DNA of 64,000 bases from Mucilaginibacter_A sp050954865 (GCA_050954865.1 JBPBQN010000160.1:9266-73265), one strand, 5' to 3'. Shown: positions 16,760 to 24,692, counted from the stretch's first letter. The notes: generated by a model not told the origin, from the letters alone. Numbers and translations: made by a program.

Positions 16760-17476
16760 ATGAAGGCGTTAGGTATCAATTGGTTTATTGAAGGTTCGAT
16801 TGATTTTGAACACAAAAAATATGTTTTGCTGGCTTATCTGCAAAATATCAACAAGCATTTCCGCAGCAGTCAGTTATATCCTGATCTGGGCGATTTGGTT
16901 TTCCATTACAACAACCTGCTTCATTTTAAAAACAACAAAGTTTTAATGCAGCAAAATTTTCCGCAGCGCTTAACCAAAGCTGATTTTGACGCACTGAAAT
17001 TAACGTATGAAAAGATGGTGAAAGACGATTATGTGATGCAGGAAATTGAACAAATCATCACGTTTTCGCTGGAGAAAATGAATCCGGCTTTACAGCAAGG
17101 TAAAGAAATTTATGATTTTGTAGAAACCCGTTTGCTGATTGATCCGGTTGGCGTTTTACCGCTGATTGCAGATTTTGGTTACCTTTTTATCCGCAATGGC
17201 GATGAAAAAGCACTGCATGTTTACGAATATTCGATGACGGTTTTTGAAGGAAAAGATGATAAATTTCGCGGTATCAACACCAGTTACATTGCCAACTACA
17301 GTTTGAGTTTTGTGCACACGCCAGAATCCATCAAAATAGATTTAATCAGCAGCCGGAAGCAATTGCCAAATCCGGCCGTTTATCAAGTTGCCTGTGATAT
17401 TAATTTTCCGCTGGAACAAACACTGTTGCCGGTTGCCAAGCGCAGTTTGGTGAAGCATATTAGTAAAGCGGCGTAA
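16760..17476 (+). CDS. conserved hypothetical protein
   Basis: 238 residues, not recognised by function. It has no signal peptide, membrane helix or enzyme motif. The N-terminal half is helical with many charged residues (INWFIEGSIDFEHKKYVLLAYLQ); the C-terminal half is beta-rich and includes a YEYSMTVFEGKDDKFRGI stretch. Proteins of this kind are seen in Bacteroidota next to RsmI-type genes (recollection, not checked). It has one of the few good ribosome-binding sites outside the ribosomal genes: AAAGGAG seven bases before the ATG. It is divergent from the methyltransferase with a 50-base shared region. Confidence 0.75.
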   Translation: MKALGINWFIEGSIDFEHKKYVLLAYLQNINKHFRSSQLYPDLGDLVFHYNNLLHFKNNKVLMQQNFPQRLTKADFDALKLTYEKMVKDDYVMQEIEQIITFSLEKMNPALQQGKEIYDFVETRLLIDPVGVLPLIADFGYLFIRNGDEKALHVYEYSMTVFEGKDDKFRGINTSYIANYSLSFVHTPESIKIDLISSRKQLPNPAVYQVACDINFPLEQTLLPVAKRSLVKHISKAA

Positions 17477-17490
17477 TTGGTTTTGGGTTG

Positions 17491-17502
17491 ATGCTTCTTT
17501 TA
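17491..17502 (-). repeat. type-B dispersed motif
   Basis: Exact copy read on minus, 15 bases after the stop of the hypothetical gene. Confidence 0.6.
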
Positions 17503-17574
17503 TAGCATTATTTTTTGTCTGATTCAGGAATCAATTTTATTTAACAAAATTATTCAATCGAGCGTTCCGCCCTT

Positions 17575-17865
17575 CTTTTCGTTCTTTTTGCTTGATCAAA
17601 AAGGACCAAAAAATCAAGACAAACCCGATCCCTCCGGGCGTTTTGTCTTCCCACCACACTTGGGTGGCTAACTTGCAGGCGGCTCTGAAAAGTTCAATAA
17701 AAGAGTTAAAAATAGGTTGATAAAAGAAGTATGAGTGAGCAAGTTGAACACTTCGCAGAGACTCTTGCAAGATAACCACCCAGACGCGGTGGGATGAATG
17801 CCGCCCGGAGGCGATCCGAATTGCTTGAATTTTTTGGTTCTTTTGTTTCAAGGCAAAAGAACATC
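17575..17865. mobile_element. long imperfect inverted repeat, MITE-like
   Basis: Arms of about 100 bases: 17575-17676 and 17764-17865. Matching blocks include GATCCCTCCGGGCG with CGCCCGGAGGCGATC, and CCACACTTGGGTGGCTAAC with ATAACCACCCAGACGCGG. The 87-base loop carries a type-B dispersed motif at its centre. No transposase is encoded, so it could only be non-autonomous or a structured non-coding element. Confidence 0.55.
17721..17732 (+). repeat. type-B dispersed motif
   Basis: Exact TAAAAGAAGTAT in the loop of the long inverted repeat. Confidence 0.6.
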
Positions 17866-17898
17866 AAGCCAAGCAACCGCAAGTTTGCTTTCTACAAA

Positions 17899-17910
17899 AT
17901 ACTTCTTTTA
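17899..17910 (-). repeat. type-B dispersed motif
   Basis: Exact copy read on minus, seven bases beyond the stop codon of the aminotransferase gene. Confidence 0.6.
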
Positions 17911-17917
17911 CAACTCT

Positions 17918-19174
17918 TTATTTCAATTTAGCAAGCGCTGCTTCAATCCGCGGAATCATCGCTTCAATTTCTGCAACGGTACTTGCACCTAATGAAGCCC
18001 GAAACCAGTTTACAGAATGATCCGTACCGAAAGCAGAAAACGGAACCAAAGCTACCTGTGCTTCTTTTATCAGGTAAAAATTGATGTCTGCCGAGGTTTG
18101 TAATAATTGTCCGCCTGGCGTGGTTTTTCCCGCATAATCTACTTTTAACGTTAAGTAAATCGCGCCCATTGGTGCAATGGCATCTACCGCAAAACCTTTT
18201 TCTTTTAAGCTGATGAAACCTTGATATAAAGTTTCCAGGCTTTTTTGAATATTCTGCCGGAAAGTAGTAAGGTAAGATTTAACAGCCGTATCTTCCTGTA
18301 AAAATTTCGCCATGGCAACCTGCTCCGGTTTTGGCGACCACGCGCCCATGTGCCCAATAATGGCTTTCATGTAATTGATAATGGTTGCCGGACCAAATCC
18401 CCAGCCAACACGCACGCCTGTTGCGGCAAAACATTTAGAACTTCCATCTACAAAAACCACATAATCACGCAGTTCGGGCCGTAAAGAAACCGGATTAAAA
18501 TGCTCATGATCGCCAAAAGTTAACTGCGAATAAATTTGATCGTACAAAATGTATAATGGTTTTTCGCTTTCGTTACGGCTTTTGTTTTCTTCGATTACCA
18601 AATCGCAAATCGCTTCCAGATCTTCTTTAGAAAACATTGTTCCCGTTGGATTTAGCGGAGAACAAAGAGAAAGCAATGCAGCACCTTTTAAATGCGGGCG
18701 CAATTCATTTGCCGTTGGCATAAAATTATTTTCCGGCTGGGTTTGCACGATAACAGCTTCTGCCCGCAACAAATCGCAATAATGGTTATTGTTCCACGAT
18801 GGCGCCGGGAAAACCACTTTATCGCCTTCATCAACCAAAGCTAAAAAGATGGCATAAATGAGCGGACGGGAACCGCCGGAAATGATAATTTCGTTTGTGC
18901 CGTAATCCAGATCAAAGCTCGATTTTAAAAACTTCGAAACACTTTCACGCAGTTCTAAAACGCCATCAGCAGGCGGATAATTGGTTTGATGCGCTTCGTA
19001 AGCTTTAATGATAAGTTGCTGTAATTCTTCAGGAATCGGGAAAATACCAGAATCAAAATCACCGATGGTTAGGTTGGCAATCTGCTCGCCTTTCTTTTTC
19101 AGTTCATTGATTTCGCCGGCAATTTTGATAATCTCAGAACCGTGCAGGTTTTGAGCGAGGTTGGAAACTTGCAT
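17918..19174 (-). CDS. class I/II PLP-dependent aminotransferase
   Basis: 418 residues. Fold type I aminotransferase with YPPADGVLELRESV, SGGSRPLIYAIF, CSPLNPTGTMFSKED, DQIYSQLTF and the PLP-lysine loop VDGSSKCFAATGVRVGW. It resembles the aspartate aminotransferase group, but the Cys after the Lys and the GGQLLQTSADINFYLIKEA insertion do not point to one substrate. A member of amino-acid metabolism in the cytosol. It is monocistronic: repeats lie on both sides, and a TATCTTTG box on the minus strand at 19195-19202 is about 20 bases upstream of the ATG. Confidence 0.9.
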   Translation of the reverse strand: MQVSNLAQNLHGSEIIKIAGEINELKKKGEQIANLTIGDFDSGIFPIPEELQQLIIKAYEAHQTNYPPADGVLELRESVSKFLKSSFDLDYGTNEIIISGGSRPLIYAIFLALVDEGDKVVFPAPSWNNNHYCDLLRAEAVIVQTQPENNFMPTANELRPHLKGAALLSLCSPLNPTGTMFSKEDLEAICDLVIEENKSRNESEKPLYILYDQIYSQLTFGDHEHFNPVSLRPELRDYVVFVDGSSKCFAATGVRVGWGFGPATIINYMKAIIGHMGAWSPKPEQVAMAKFLQEDTAVKSYLTTFRQNIQKSLETLYQGFISLKEKGFAVDAIAPMGAIYLTLKVDYAGKTTPGGQLLQTSADINFYLIKEAQVALVPFSAFGTDHSVNWFRASLGASTVAEIEAMIPRIEAALAKLK

Positions 19175-19194
19175 TTTTATTGTTTTAGCAGCAG

Positions 19195-19202
19195 CAAAGA
19201 TA
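19195..19202 (-). promoter_or_regulatory. aminotransferase -7 box
   Basis: Exact TATCTTTG on the minus strand, 20 bases before the ATG at 19174. No clear -33 TTTG is visible at 19 bases. Confidence 0.5.
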
Positions 19203-19223
19203 ATGGTTTGAATTTTTAGGTGA

Positions 19224-19235
19224 TAAAAGAAGTAT
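19224..19235 (+). repeat. type-B dispersed motif, left flank of decayed gene pair
   Basis: Exact TAAAAGAAGTAT preceded by TTTTTAGGTGA and followed by GCA. It faces a near-identical inverted copy at 19822-19833 about 590 bases away. Confidence 0.7.
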
Positions 19236-19282
19236 GCAGGAAGTTAGGCACAAATGATTAAACTTGAGAAAGCCAAAAGCAT

Positions 19283-19551
19283 TTGGGAAAACTGCTGATC
19301 TTATCTAAATACATCTTTGTAATTTATGAAGTGCACAGGCACATTCATATCACGTATAAACATAAAGGAGACAAAACATCTTGCAAATTTTGGTTGGAAC
19401 CGCGGATAGAAATAGACGAAAACAAAAAGGTGATTTTGCAGCAAAAGAATTATTAGAAATTAAAAAATTAATTGTTAAAAATCAGCAATTATTGGAGAAG
19501 CAATTAGACTTATTTTACAGCAAGCAAACCGTAAAAGCAATTAAAAAATGA
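19283..19551 (+). pseudogene. DUF4160 family gene, frameshifted
   Basis: From a possible TTG start at 19283 the frame encodes GKLLILSKYIF, HRHIHITYKHKGDK and CKFWLEPRIE, the DUF4160 pattern. It stops at 19454 after a shift at a run of five A (19424-19428). In the -1 frame the family ending continues: KGDFAAKELLEIKKL through FYSKQTVKAIKK to the TGA at 19549. One missing A explains everything; a sequencing error or -1 slippage on CAAAAAG is possible. DUF4160 proteins often pair with DUF2442 proteins in toxin-antitoxin-like units of unproven function, as here. Confidence 0.65.
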
Positions 19552-19798
19552 ATACTTTAGAGAAAAGCATCAGTATAACTAACGTTTGGTTTGATGATCA
19601 AAATAGGATGATTCTTGATCTTTCAAACCAACATTTTGTTTCGATTCCAGCAAATGATTTTGAAGATATTGCGCAGCTTTCTTTTCAGGAAAGAGAAGAT
19701 TTCGAAATTATTGATGGTGAATAGAATATCTATCATTTTTGGCAATTGACGAAATTTATGATTTGAATGATTTGCTGGCAAAATACGATCGTTTTTAA
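19548..19798 (+). pseudogene. DUF2442 family gene, frameshifted
   Basis: ATG overlaps the DUF4160 stop (ATGA). The first 58 codons give the DUF2442 pattern (TNVWFDDQNRMILDLSN, HFVSIPANDFED, ERE..EIIDGE), then a TAG at 19722. Reading on in the -1 frame restores a typical C-terminus (EYLSFLAIDEIYDLNDLLA) to TAA at 19798. The shift point GGTGAATAGAA is not a homopolymer, so a real mutation is more likely than an error. As both members of the pair are broken, the unit looks like a decaying cassette. Confidence 0.65.
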
Positions 19799-19821
19799 TT
19801 CTTCTATCCAAACAAAACCGC

Positions 19822-19833
19822 ATACTTCTTTTA
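19822..19833 (-). repeat. type-B dispersed motif, right flank of decayed gene pair
   Basis: Exact copy read on minus, with 5' arm ATTTTAGGTGG and trailing GC, mirroring the copy at 19224. Confidence 0.7.
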
Positions 19834-19858
19834 CCACCTAAAATTTTCCTGCTAACAC

Positions 19859-19888
19859 TTTGTAATAAAACAATTTCCAGTATCTTTG
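19859..19888 (+). promoter_or_regulatory. rplM operon promoter
   Basis: TTTG (19859-19862), 18-base spacer, exact TATCTTTG (19881-19888). A small TCCCG/CGGGG hairpin (19892-19908) opens the 5' leader before the GTG start at 19944. Confidence 0.65.
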
Positions 19889-19943
19889 CAGTCCCGAAAA
19901 TTGCGGGGAAAATAAACTGTTTAATTAATTTAATACAAAGCAA

Positions 19944-20387
19944 GTGAATACGTTAAGTTACAAAACTGTCTCTGCCAATAAAAAAACCGTTACGAAAGAA
20001 TGGGTTGTTATTGATGCACAAGGAGAGATTTTGGGGCGCTTGTCTTCTAAGATCGCGATGGTGATCAGAGGAAAACACAAGCCAGGCTTCACCCCAAACG
20101 TAGACTGCGGTGATAATGTAATTGTTATCAATGCAGACAAGGTAAAACTGACCGGAAACAAATTCAGTGAAAAAGAATATGTTTCTTACACTGGTTATCC
20201 GGGCGGTCAAAAATTCATTTCTCCTAAGGAGTTAATGGCAAAACATCCAACCCGCGTGGTAGAAAAAGCGGTGCGTGGTATGTTACCTAAAACACGTTTG
20301 GGCAAAGCCTTATTTGGTAATCTGCACGTTTACGCAGGTGCCGAGCATCCGCATGAAGCACAAACCCCTAAAATCATTACACTTTAA
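19944..20387 (+). CDS. rplM: 50S ribosomal protein L13
   Basis: 147 residues, normal length. The conserved LGRLSSKIAMVIRGKHKPGFTP region, VDCGDNVIVINADKVKLTGNK and VRGMLPKTRLGK are plain. The start is GTG at 19944, giving the standard Bacteroidota N-terminus MNTLSYKTVSA. First gene of the rplM-rpsI-rpsB run, 19 bases before rpsI; the pairing with rpsI is universal. A short CCCG/CGGG hairpin in the leader could be a site of autoregulation (inference). Confidence 0.98.
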   Translation: MNTLSYKTVSANKKTVTKEWVVIDAQGEILGRLSSKIAMVIRGKHKPGFTPNVDCGDNVIVINADKVKLTGNKFSEKEYVSYTGYPGGQKFISPKELMAKHPTRVVEKAVRGMLPKTRLGKALFGNLHVYAGAEHPHEAQTPKIITL

Positions 20388-20406
20388 TTTTTAAAGGAGA
20401 AAAAGA

Positions 20407-20793
20407 ATGTCAGTTACCAACACATCCGGCAGGAGAAAAACTGCAGTTGCCCGCATTTATCTGCAAGAAGGCAACGGAGCCATTATTGTGAATGGCAAAG
20501 ATTACAAAGAGTATTTTCCAACCTTACCATTGCAATATGTGGTTACCCAATCATTAGAAGTTTCTGGTTCTACCGGAAAATTTGATGTGAAAGTTAACGT
20601 AGCAGGCGGCGGCGTAAACGGACAGGCTGGTGCCGTTCGTTTGGCAATTGCCAAAGCTATTGTAGAGTTAGATGCTGAAAAGAAACCAGGATTGAGCGCA
20701 AAAGGTTTGATGACACGTGATGACCGTATGGTTGAGCGTAAAAAACCAGGCCGTAAAAAAGCTCGTCGTAAATTCCAGTTCAGTAAACGTTAA
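20407..20793 (+). CDS. rpsI: 30S ribosomal protein S9
   Basis: 128 residues. Begins with SGRRKTAVARIYL and ends in the invariant GRKKARRKFQFSKR tail that reaches the P site of the ribosome. Preceded by AAAGGAG eight bases from the ATG. Cotranscribed with rplM upstream and rpsB 21 bases downstream. Confidence 0.98.
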   Translation: MSVTNTSGRRKTAVARIYLQEGNGAIIVNGKDYKEYFPTLPLQYVVTQSLEVSGSTGKFDVKVNVAGGGVNGQAGAVRLAIAKAIVELDAEKKPGLSAKGLMTRDDRMVERKKPGRKKARRKFQFSKR

Positions 20794-20814
20794 TTTTTTA
20801 AGGAGAACAACACA

Positions 20815-21675
20815 ATGGCAAGAACAACATATCAGGATTTACTGGATGCAGGTGTACACTTTGGTCACCTTACCCGTAAATGGGATCCGAAAATGGCGCA
20901 GTACATTTTCATGGAGCGCAATGGCATCCACATTATCGATTTAAATAAAACTTTAAGTAAAGTTGATGACGCTGCGGCGGCTATCAAACAAATTGTAAAA
21001 TCAGGTCGTAAAGTATTATTCGTTGCTACTAAAAAGCAAGGAAAAGACTTGGTTGCTGATTTTGCAAAATCTGTAAACATGCCTTTCGTAACCGAGCGTT
21101 GGTTGGGTGGTATGTTAACTAACTTCCAAACTGTTCGCAAGTCAATCAAAAAGATGTCTAACATCGATAAGATGACTAAAGATGGTACGTACAGCATTCT
21201 TTCTAAAAAAGAAAGATTGATGATTCAGCGTGAGCGTATTAAATTAGAATCACTTTTGGGTGGTATTGCTGATTTAAACCGTTTGCCAGCTGCTTTATTT
21301 TTGGTTGATGTGAAGAAAGAGCACATTGCTGTTTCTGAAGCATTAAAACTGAACATTCCTACGTTTGCAATGGTGGATACCAATTCTGATCCATCAAACA
21401 TTGATTTCCCGATTCCGGCAAATGATGATGCAACCAAATCGATTTCTTTAATCTGCGGTATCATTACCAAAGCCATTGAAGAAGGTTTGGATGAGCGTAA
21501 ACGTGATAAAGAAGACGAAACTGAAAAAGAAGCCGCTGCTGCAAAAGCTAAAGCTGATGCACCACAAGATGCTGCCGTTGCTGAAGGAACACGCCGCAGA
21601 AGAGCTGCTGCAGAAACTGAAGCATCTGCAAATGTTATTGACAGCACAGGTACTGAAGGACACGGAGCTGCTTAA
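20815..21675 (+). CDS. rpsB: 30S ribosomal protein S2
   Basis: 286 residues, longer than E. coli S2 (241) because of a C-terminal Lys/Glu/Ala-rich tail of about 55 residues, a feature common in Bacteroidota. The core has DAGVHFGHLTRKWDPKM, FVTERWLGGMLTNFQTV and PTFAMVDTNSDPSNIDFPIPAND. An AAGGAG site lies 9 bases before the ATG. It is followed by a 157-base gap with two nested hairpins and then tsf, its usual partner. Confidence 0.98.
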   Translation: MARTTYQDLLDAGVHFGHLTRKWDPKMAQYIFMERNGIHIIDLNKTLSKVDDAAAAIKQIVKSGRKVLFVATKKQGKDLVADFAKSVNMPFVTERWLGGMLTNFQTVRKSIKKMSNIDKMTKDGTYSILSKKERLMIQRERIKLESLLGGIADLNRLPAALFLVDVKKEHIAVSEALKLNIPTFAMVDTNSDPSNIDFPIPANDDATKSISLICGIITKAIEEGLDERKRDKEDETEKEAAAAKAKADAPQDAAVAEGTRRRRAAAETEASANVIDSTGTEGHGAA

Positions 21676-21715
21676 TTCCTTTTTTCGACATAAAGGAAAA
21701 ACAATAATTTAAAAT

Positions 21716-21814
21716 TTTCGGGTTGTGGGTTTAAGTTTGAGAAACTTGTAATCTTCAACCCGAAATCAAATATTAACTGTTGTAATTGAGTTTTAAAAGC
21801 TCATTTTTTACAAC
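21716..21814 (+). promoter_or_regulatory. hairpins between rpsB and tsf, possible attenuator
   Basis: First structure: TTTCGGGTTG (21716-21725) with CAACCCGAAA (21756-21765), enclosing AAGTTT/AAACTT. Second: GTTGTAA/TTACAAC (21779-21814) around a weak TGAG..CTCA stem followed by six T. The second could act as a partial terminator lowering tsf relative to rpsB. Confidence 0.4.
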
Positions 21815-21832
21815 TTATCAAATTAAAAAGAT

Positions 21833-22684
21833 ATGTCAACAGTACAAATTTCTGCAGCAGACGTAAACAAATTGCGCCAGCAAACCGGAGCCGGAATGAT
21901 GGATTGCAAAAAAGCACTGACTGAATCTAACGGTGATTTCGAAGCAGCTATTGATTACCTGCGCAAAAAAGGTGCTAAAGTTGCTGCCAGCCGTTCAGAT
22001 CGTGAATTGAATGAAGGTGTTGTAATTGCACGCACAACCAATGATGGTACACGTGGAGTTTTGATTGAATTAAATTGCGAAACTGATTTCGTAGCTAAAA
22101 ATGCTGCGTTTATTGCTTTTGCAAATGATATTGCCAACCGTGCAGTAGAAGAAAAACCAGCAGACATTGCAGCTTTAACTGCTTTGGGCGTAGATGTTGA
22201 TAATGATCGTTTAACGATTAGCGATGCGATTTTAGATCAAACCGGAAAAATCGGTGAAAAAATCAGCATTTCTAAATACGAAGTTCTGGAAGGAACACGC
22301 GTTGTGCCTTACATTCACGGAAATTTCCGTTTAGGTGTTTTGGTTGCTTTAAATCAAGTTGCTGATGGTGTTGATGAAGCCGGAAAAGACGTAGCGATGC
22401 AAATTGCTGCTATGAATCCGGTTGCTATTGATAAAGGTGATGTTGATGCAACCACCATCCAACGTGAACTGGATATTGCGAAAGAGCAAATTCGGGCAGA
22501 AGGAAAACCGGAAGAAATGGTAGAAAAAATCTCTCAGGGAAAACTGAATAAATTCTACAAAGATTCTACTTTATTGAATCAGGAATTTGTAAAAGATTCA
22601 TCCAAAACCATTACTCAGTTTTTAAATGGCGTCCAAAAAGGACTAACGGTAACAGCTTTTAAAAGAGTTGCTTTAGGCTCTTAA
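21833..22684 (+). CDS. tsf: elongation factor Ts
   Basis: 283 residues. Guanine-nucleotide exchange factor for EF-Tu. The N-terminal UBA-like segment VNKLRQQTGAGMMDCKKALTESNGD and the dimer core ELNCETDFVAKN are intact, as is the C-terminal LLNQEFVKD region. Followed by a strong terminator at 22696-22726, so the ribosomal operon ends here and pyrH, often the next gene in other bacteria, is separated from it by nagA. Confidence 0.98.
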   Translation: MSTVQISAADVNKLRQQTGAGMMDCKKALTESNGDFEAAIDYLRKKGAKVAASRSDRELNEGVVIARTTNDGTRGVLIELNCETDFVAKNAAFIAFANDIANRAVEEKPADIAALTALGVDVDNDRLTISDAILDQTGKIGEKISISKYEVLEGTRVVPYIHGNFRLGVLVALNQVADGVDEAGKDVAMQIAAMNPVAIDKGDVDATTIQRELDIAKEQIRAEGKPEEMVEKISQGKLNKFYKDSTLLNQEFVKDSSKTITQFLNGVQKGLTVTAFKRVALGS

Positions 22685-22695
22685 ATAATCATTCA

Positions 22696-22726
22696 AATCC
22701 CCGCCTAATCAGCGGGGATTTTTTTT
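22696..22726 (+). terminator. rho-independent terminator after tsf
   Basis: GC-rich stem AATCCCCGC / GCGGGGATT with a seven-base loop and a run of eight T. Confidence 0.92.
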
Positions 22727-22749
22727 GTGCTTTTTTTATCGGTATAAAA

Positions 22750-23877
22750 ATGACGACTGCTTTTTACAATTCAAAACTGATTACCAACGGAACCATCTCC
22801 GAAGGAAAAGTAGTTTTAGTTGAAAACGGTTTGGTAACCGATATTATTGATCAACACCAATTTTTACCCGATAAAAACAGCATCAACCTAAACGGTGCTT
22901 ACCTTGCTCCTGGCCTGATCGATTTGCAAATTTATGGTTGCGGCAATTCTTTATTCGGAGGAAAACCAACGGTTGAAGCTTTGCAGGAAATGGAAACTGG
23001 TTTGCTGCAACAAGGTACAACAGGCTTTTTTGCTACAATTGCTACCAACACAACCGAAATTGTTTTACAAGGAATTGAAGCCGCAAAAACATACCGTAAA
23101 AACAGCATCGGTAATTTTTTGGGTTTGCATCTGGAAGGTCCGTTTCTCAACCCAAAACGAAAAGGTGCACATCCGGAGAACTTAATCCGCAAAGCTGGTT
23201 TACAGGAATTGAAACATTGGTTTGATCTCGCCGAAGGTGAAATTAAAATGATGACCGTTGCGCCGGAATTGCAAAGCGATGAAGTGTTGGATTTTCTGGA
23301 TCAGCAAAATATAATTTTATCTGCCGGACACAGCAATGCTTCTTTTACCGAGGCAAATCGTTTTTTAAAATCGCCCGTAAAAGCGGTAACGCATCTTTAC
23401 AATGCCATGCCGCAAATGCACCATCGCGAACCTGGTTTTATTCCGGCCATTTTTGAGCAAAAGCCTTTTACAAGCATTGTTCCGGATGGAATTCATGTCG
23501 ATTTTTCGATGATCCGATTGGCGAAACGTGAATTGCGCGACAAGCTTTTCATCATTACAGATGCGGTAACGGCAAGTAATAAAGGCGTTTATCAGCATAA
23601 ATTCAACCAGAATCATTACGTAATGCCGGATGGAACGTTGTCTGGCTCAGCTTTGACGATGTTAAAAGGCGTACAAAATTGTGTTGAGTTTGCAGGTATT
23701 GATTTGGCAGAATCGATTAATATGGCTTCGCTTTATCCGGCACAATTATTAAAAGACGAACAAATAGGTCGGGTTAAAAAAGGCTGCCGTGCAGATTTCA
23801 TCGTATTTAATGCAGATTTTGAGCATTTGGGTACTGTTTTTAACCAGCAATTTTTACAACATCAGCCCAAAAACTAA
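22750..23877 (+). CDS. nagA: N-acetylglucosamine-6-phosphate deacetylase
   Basis: 375 residues. An amidohydrolase removing acetate from GlcNAc-6-P in amino-sugar recycling. Metal and substrate motifs are visible: PGLIDLQIYGC, LHLEGPFLNPKRKGAHP, LSAGHSNAS, VTHLYNAMPQ, PDGIHVD and FIITDAVTAS; a C-terminal AMIDOHYDROLASE ending GCRADFIVFN follows. It sits 65 bases after the tsf terminator and 31 bases before pyrH, an unusual interruption of the translation gene run. Its DNA carries three dispersed motifs (22872, 23097, 23336), two type A and one type B. Confidence 0.95.
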   Translation: MTTAFYNSKLITNGTISEGKVVLVENGLVTDIIDQHQFLPDKNSINLNGAYLAPGLIDLQIYGCGNSLFGGKPTVEALQEMETGLLQQGTTGFFATIATNTTEIVLQGIEAAKTYRKNSIGNFLGLHLEGPFLNPKRKGAHPENLIRKAGLQELKHWFDLAEGEIKMMTVAPELQSDEVLDFLDQQNIILSAGHSNASFTEANRFLKSPVKAVTHLYNAMPQMHHREPGFIPAIFEQKPFTSIVPDGIHVDFSMIRLAKRELRDKLFIITDAVTASNKGVYQHKFNQNHYVMPDGTLSGSALTMLKGVQNCVEFAGIDLAESINMASLYPAQLLKDEQIGRVKKGCRADFIVFNADFEHLGTVFNQQFLQHQPKN

Positions 23878-23908
23878 TTTTTATACTTATTATATATTTT
23901 CCCTGAAC

Positions 23909-24613
23909 ATGAAATACAAAAGAATCCTCCTGAAATTAAGCGGTGAATCCTTGATGGGCGACCGCCAGTACGGCATTGACAACAAACGTGTTTTACAGTA
24001 TGCAGAGGATATTAAAAGTGTGTTTGAATCGGGAATGGAAATAGCCGTTGTAGTTGGAGGAGGAAATATTTTCCGCGGATTAAGTGCAGAAAAATCCGGA
24101 ATGGAGCGCGCGCAAGCCGATTATATGGGCATGCTGGCCACCGTGATTAATTGCATGGCTTTGCAAAGTGCGCTGGAAGGAATTGGCGTAGAAACACGTT
24201 TGCAATCAGCCATTAAAATGGAGCAGATTTGCGAACCTTACATCCGCCGCCGTGCCATGACACATCTGGAAACCGGCCGCGTGGTAATTTTTGGTGCCGG
24301 AACCGGAAATCCATATTTCACAACTGACACTGCTGCTTCTTTGCGCGCCATTGAAATTAAAGCTGATGTAGTTTTGAAAGGAACTCGTGTAGATGGGATT
24401 TATTCTGCTGATCCGGAGAAAGATCCGTTAGCGGTTCGTTATGACGAAATTACATTTCAGGAAGTGTACGATAAAGGTTTGAATGTGATGGACATGACGG
24501 CAATTACGTTGTGCCAGGAAAACAAGCTGCCCATCATCGTTTTTGATATGAACAAAACCGGCAATTTCAAAAAAATTGCGGATGGCGAACGGATTGGAAC
24601 ATTGGTTCACTAA
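23909..24613 (+). CDS. pyrH: UMP kinase
   Basis: 234 residues from the ATG at 23909 (MKYKRILLKLSGESL). An in-frame ATG 120 bases upstream overlaps nagA and would add an unrelated hydrophobic stretch, so it is rejected. Amino-acid-kinase fold: GGGNIFRG, ADYMGMLATVINCMAL, TGNPYFTTDTAASLRA and KGTRVDGIYSADPEKD are present. It makes UDP from UMP and ATP. A type-A dispersed motif follows directly, then frr 79 bases downstream. Confidence 0.97.
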   Translation: MKYKRILLKLSGESLMGDRQYGIDNKRVLQYAEDIKSVFESGMEIAVVVGGGNIFRGLSAEKSGMERAQADYMGMLATVINCMALQSALEGIGVETRLQSAIKMEQICEPYIRRRAMTHLETGRVVIFGAGTGNPYFTTDTAASLRAIEIKADVVLKGTRVDGIYSADPEKDPLAVRYDEITFQEVYDKGLNVMDMTAITLCQENKLPIIVFDMNKTGNFKKIADGERIGTLVH

Positions 24614-24624
24614 TTTTAGATCGA

Positions 24625-24636
24625 TAAAAACAGCAT
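24625..24636 (+). repeat. type-A dispersed motif with full 5' arm
   Basis: Exact TAAAAACAGCAT preceded by AATTTTAGATCGA, starting right at the pyrH stop codon. Confidence 0.7.
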
Positions 24637-24665
24637 CGGCTTTAAACTTTTTAGAACAGTATTTT

Positions 24666-24673
24666 TACTTTTG
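24666..24673 (+). promoter_or_regulatory. frr -7 box
   Basis: Exact TACTTTTG (TAnnTTTG), 19 bases before the frr ATG. A TTTA at 24641-24644 is a weak -33 candidate. Confidence 0.5.
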
Positions 24674-24692
24674 CCCTAAATAAACAGCAGCA

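Larger units (their letters stand above)
17477..17917. other. gene-free 441-base region filled with repeats
   Basis: Between two convergent genes. It contains a long imperfect hairpin (17575-17865) and three type-B dispersed motifs (17491, 17721, 17899). Open frames here are artefacts of the hairpin. No RNA gene recognised. Confidence 0.8.
19175..19943. other. 769-base region without an intact gene
   Basis: Holds the aminotransferase promoter, two facing type-B motifs (19224, 19822), a frameshifted DUF4160/DUF2442 pair between them, and the rplM promoter and leader. Confidence 0.8.

Noticed and set aside
17537..17992. Open frames in the gap before the aminotransferase gene
   Set aside because: They run through the two arms of an inverted repeat and have no family features or start signals.
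23789..23908. Upstream ATG extending pyrH by 40 residues
   Set aside because: It overlaps nagA and adds a hydrophobic stretch not found in UMP kinases; MKYKRILLKLSGES is the normal start.
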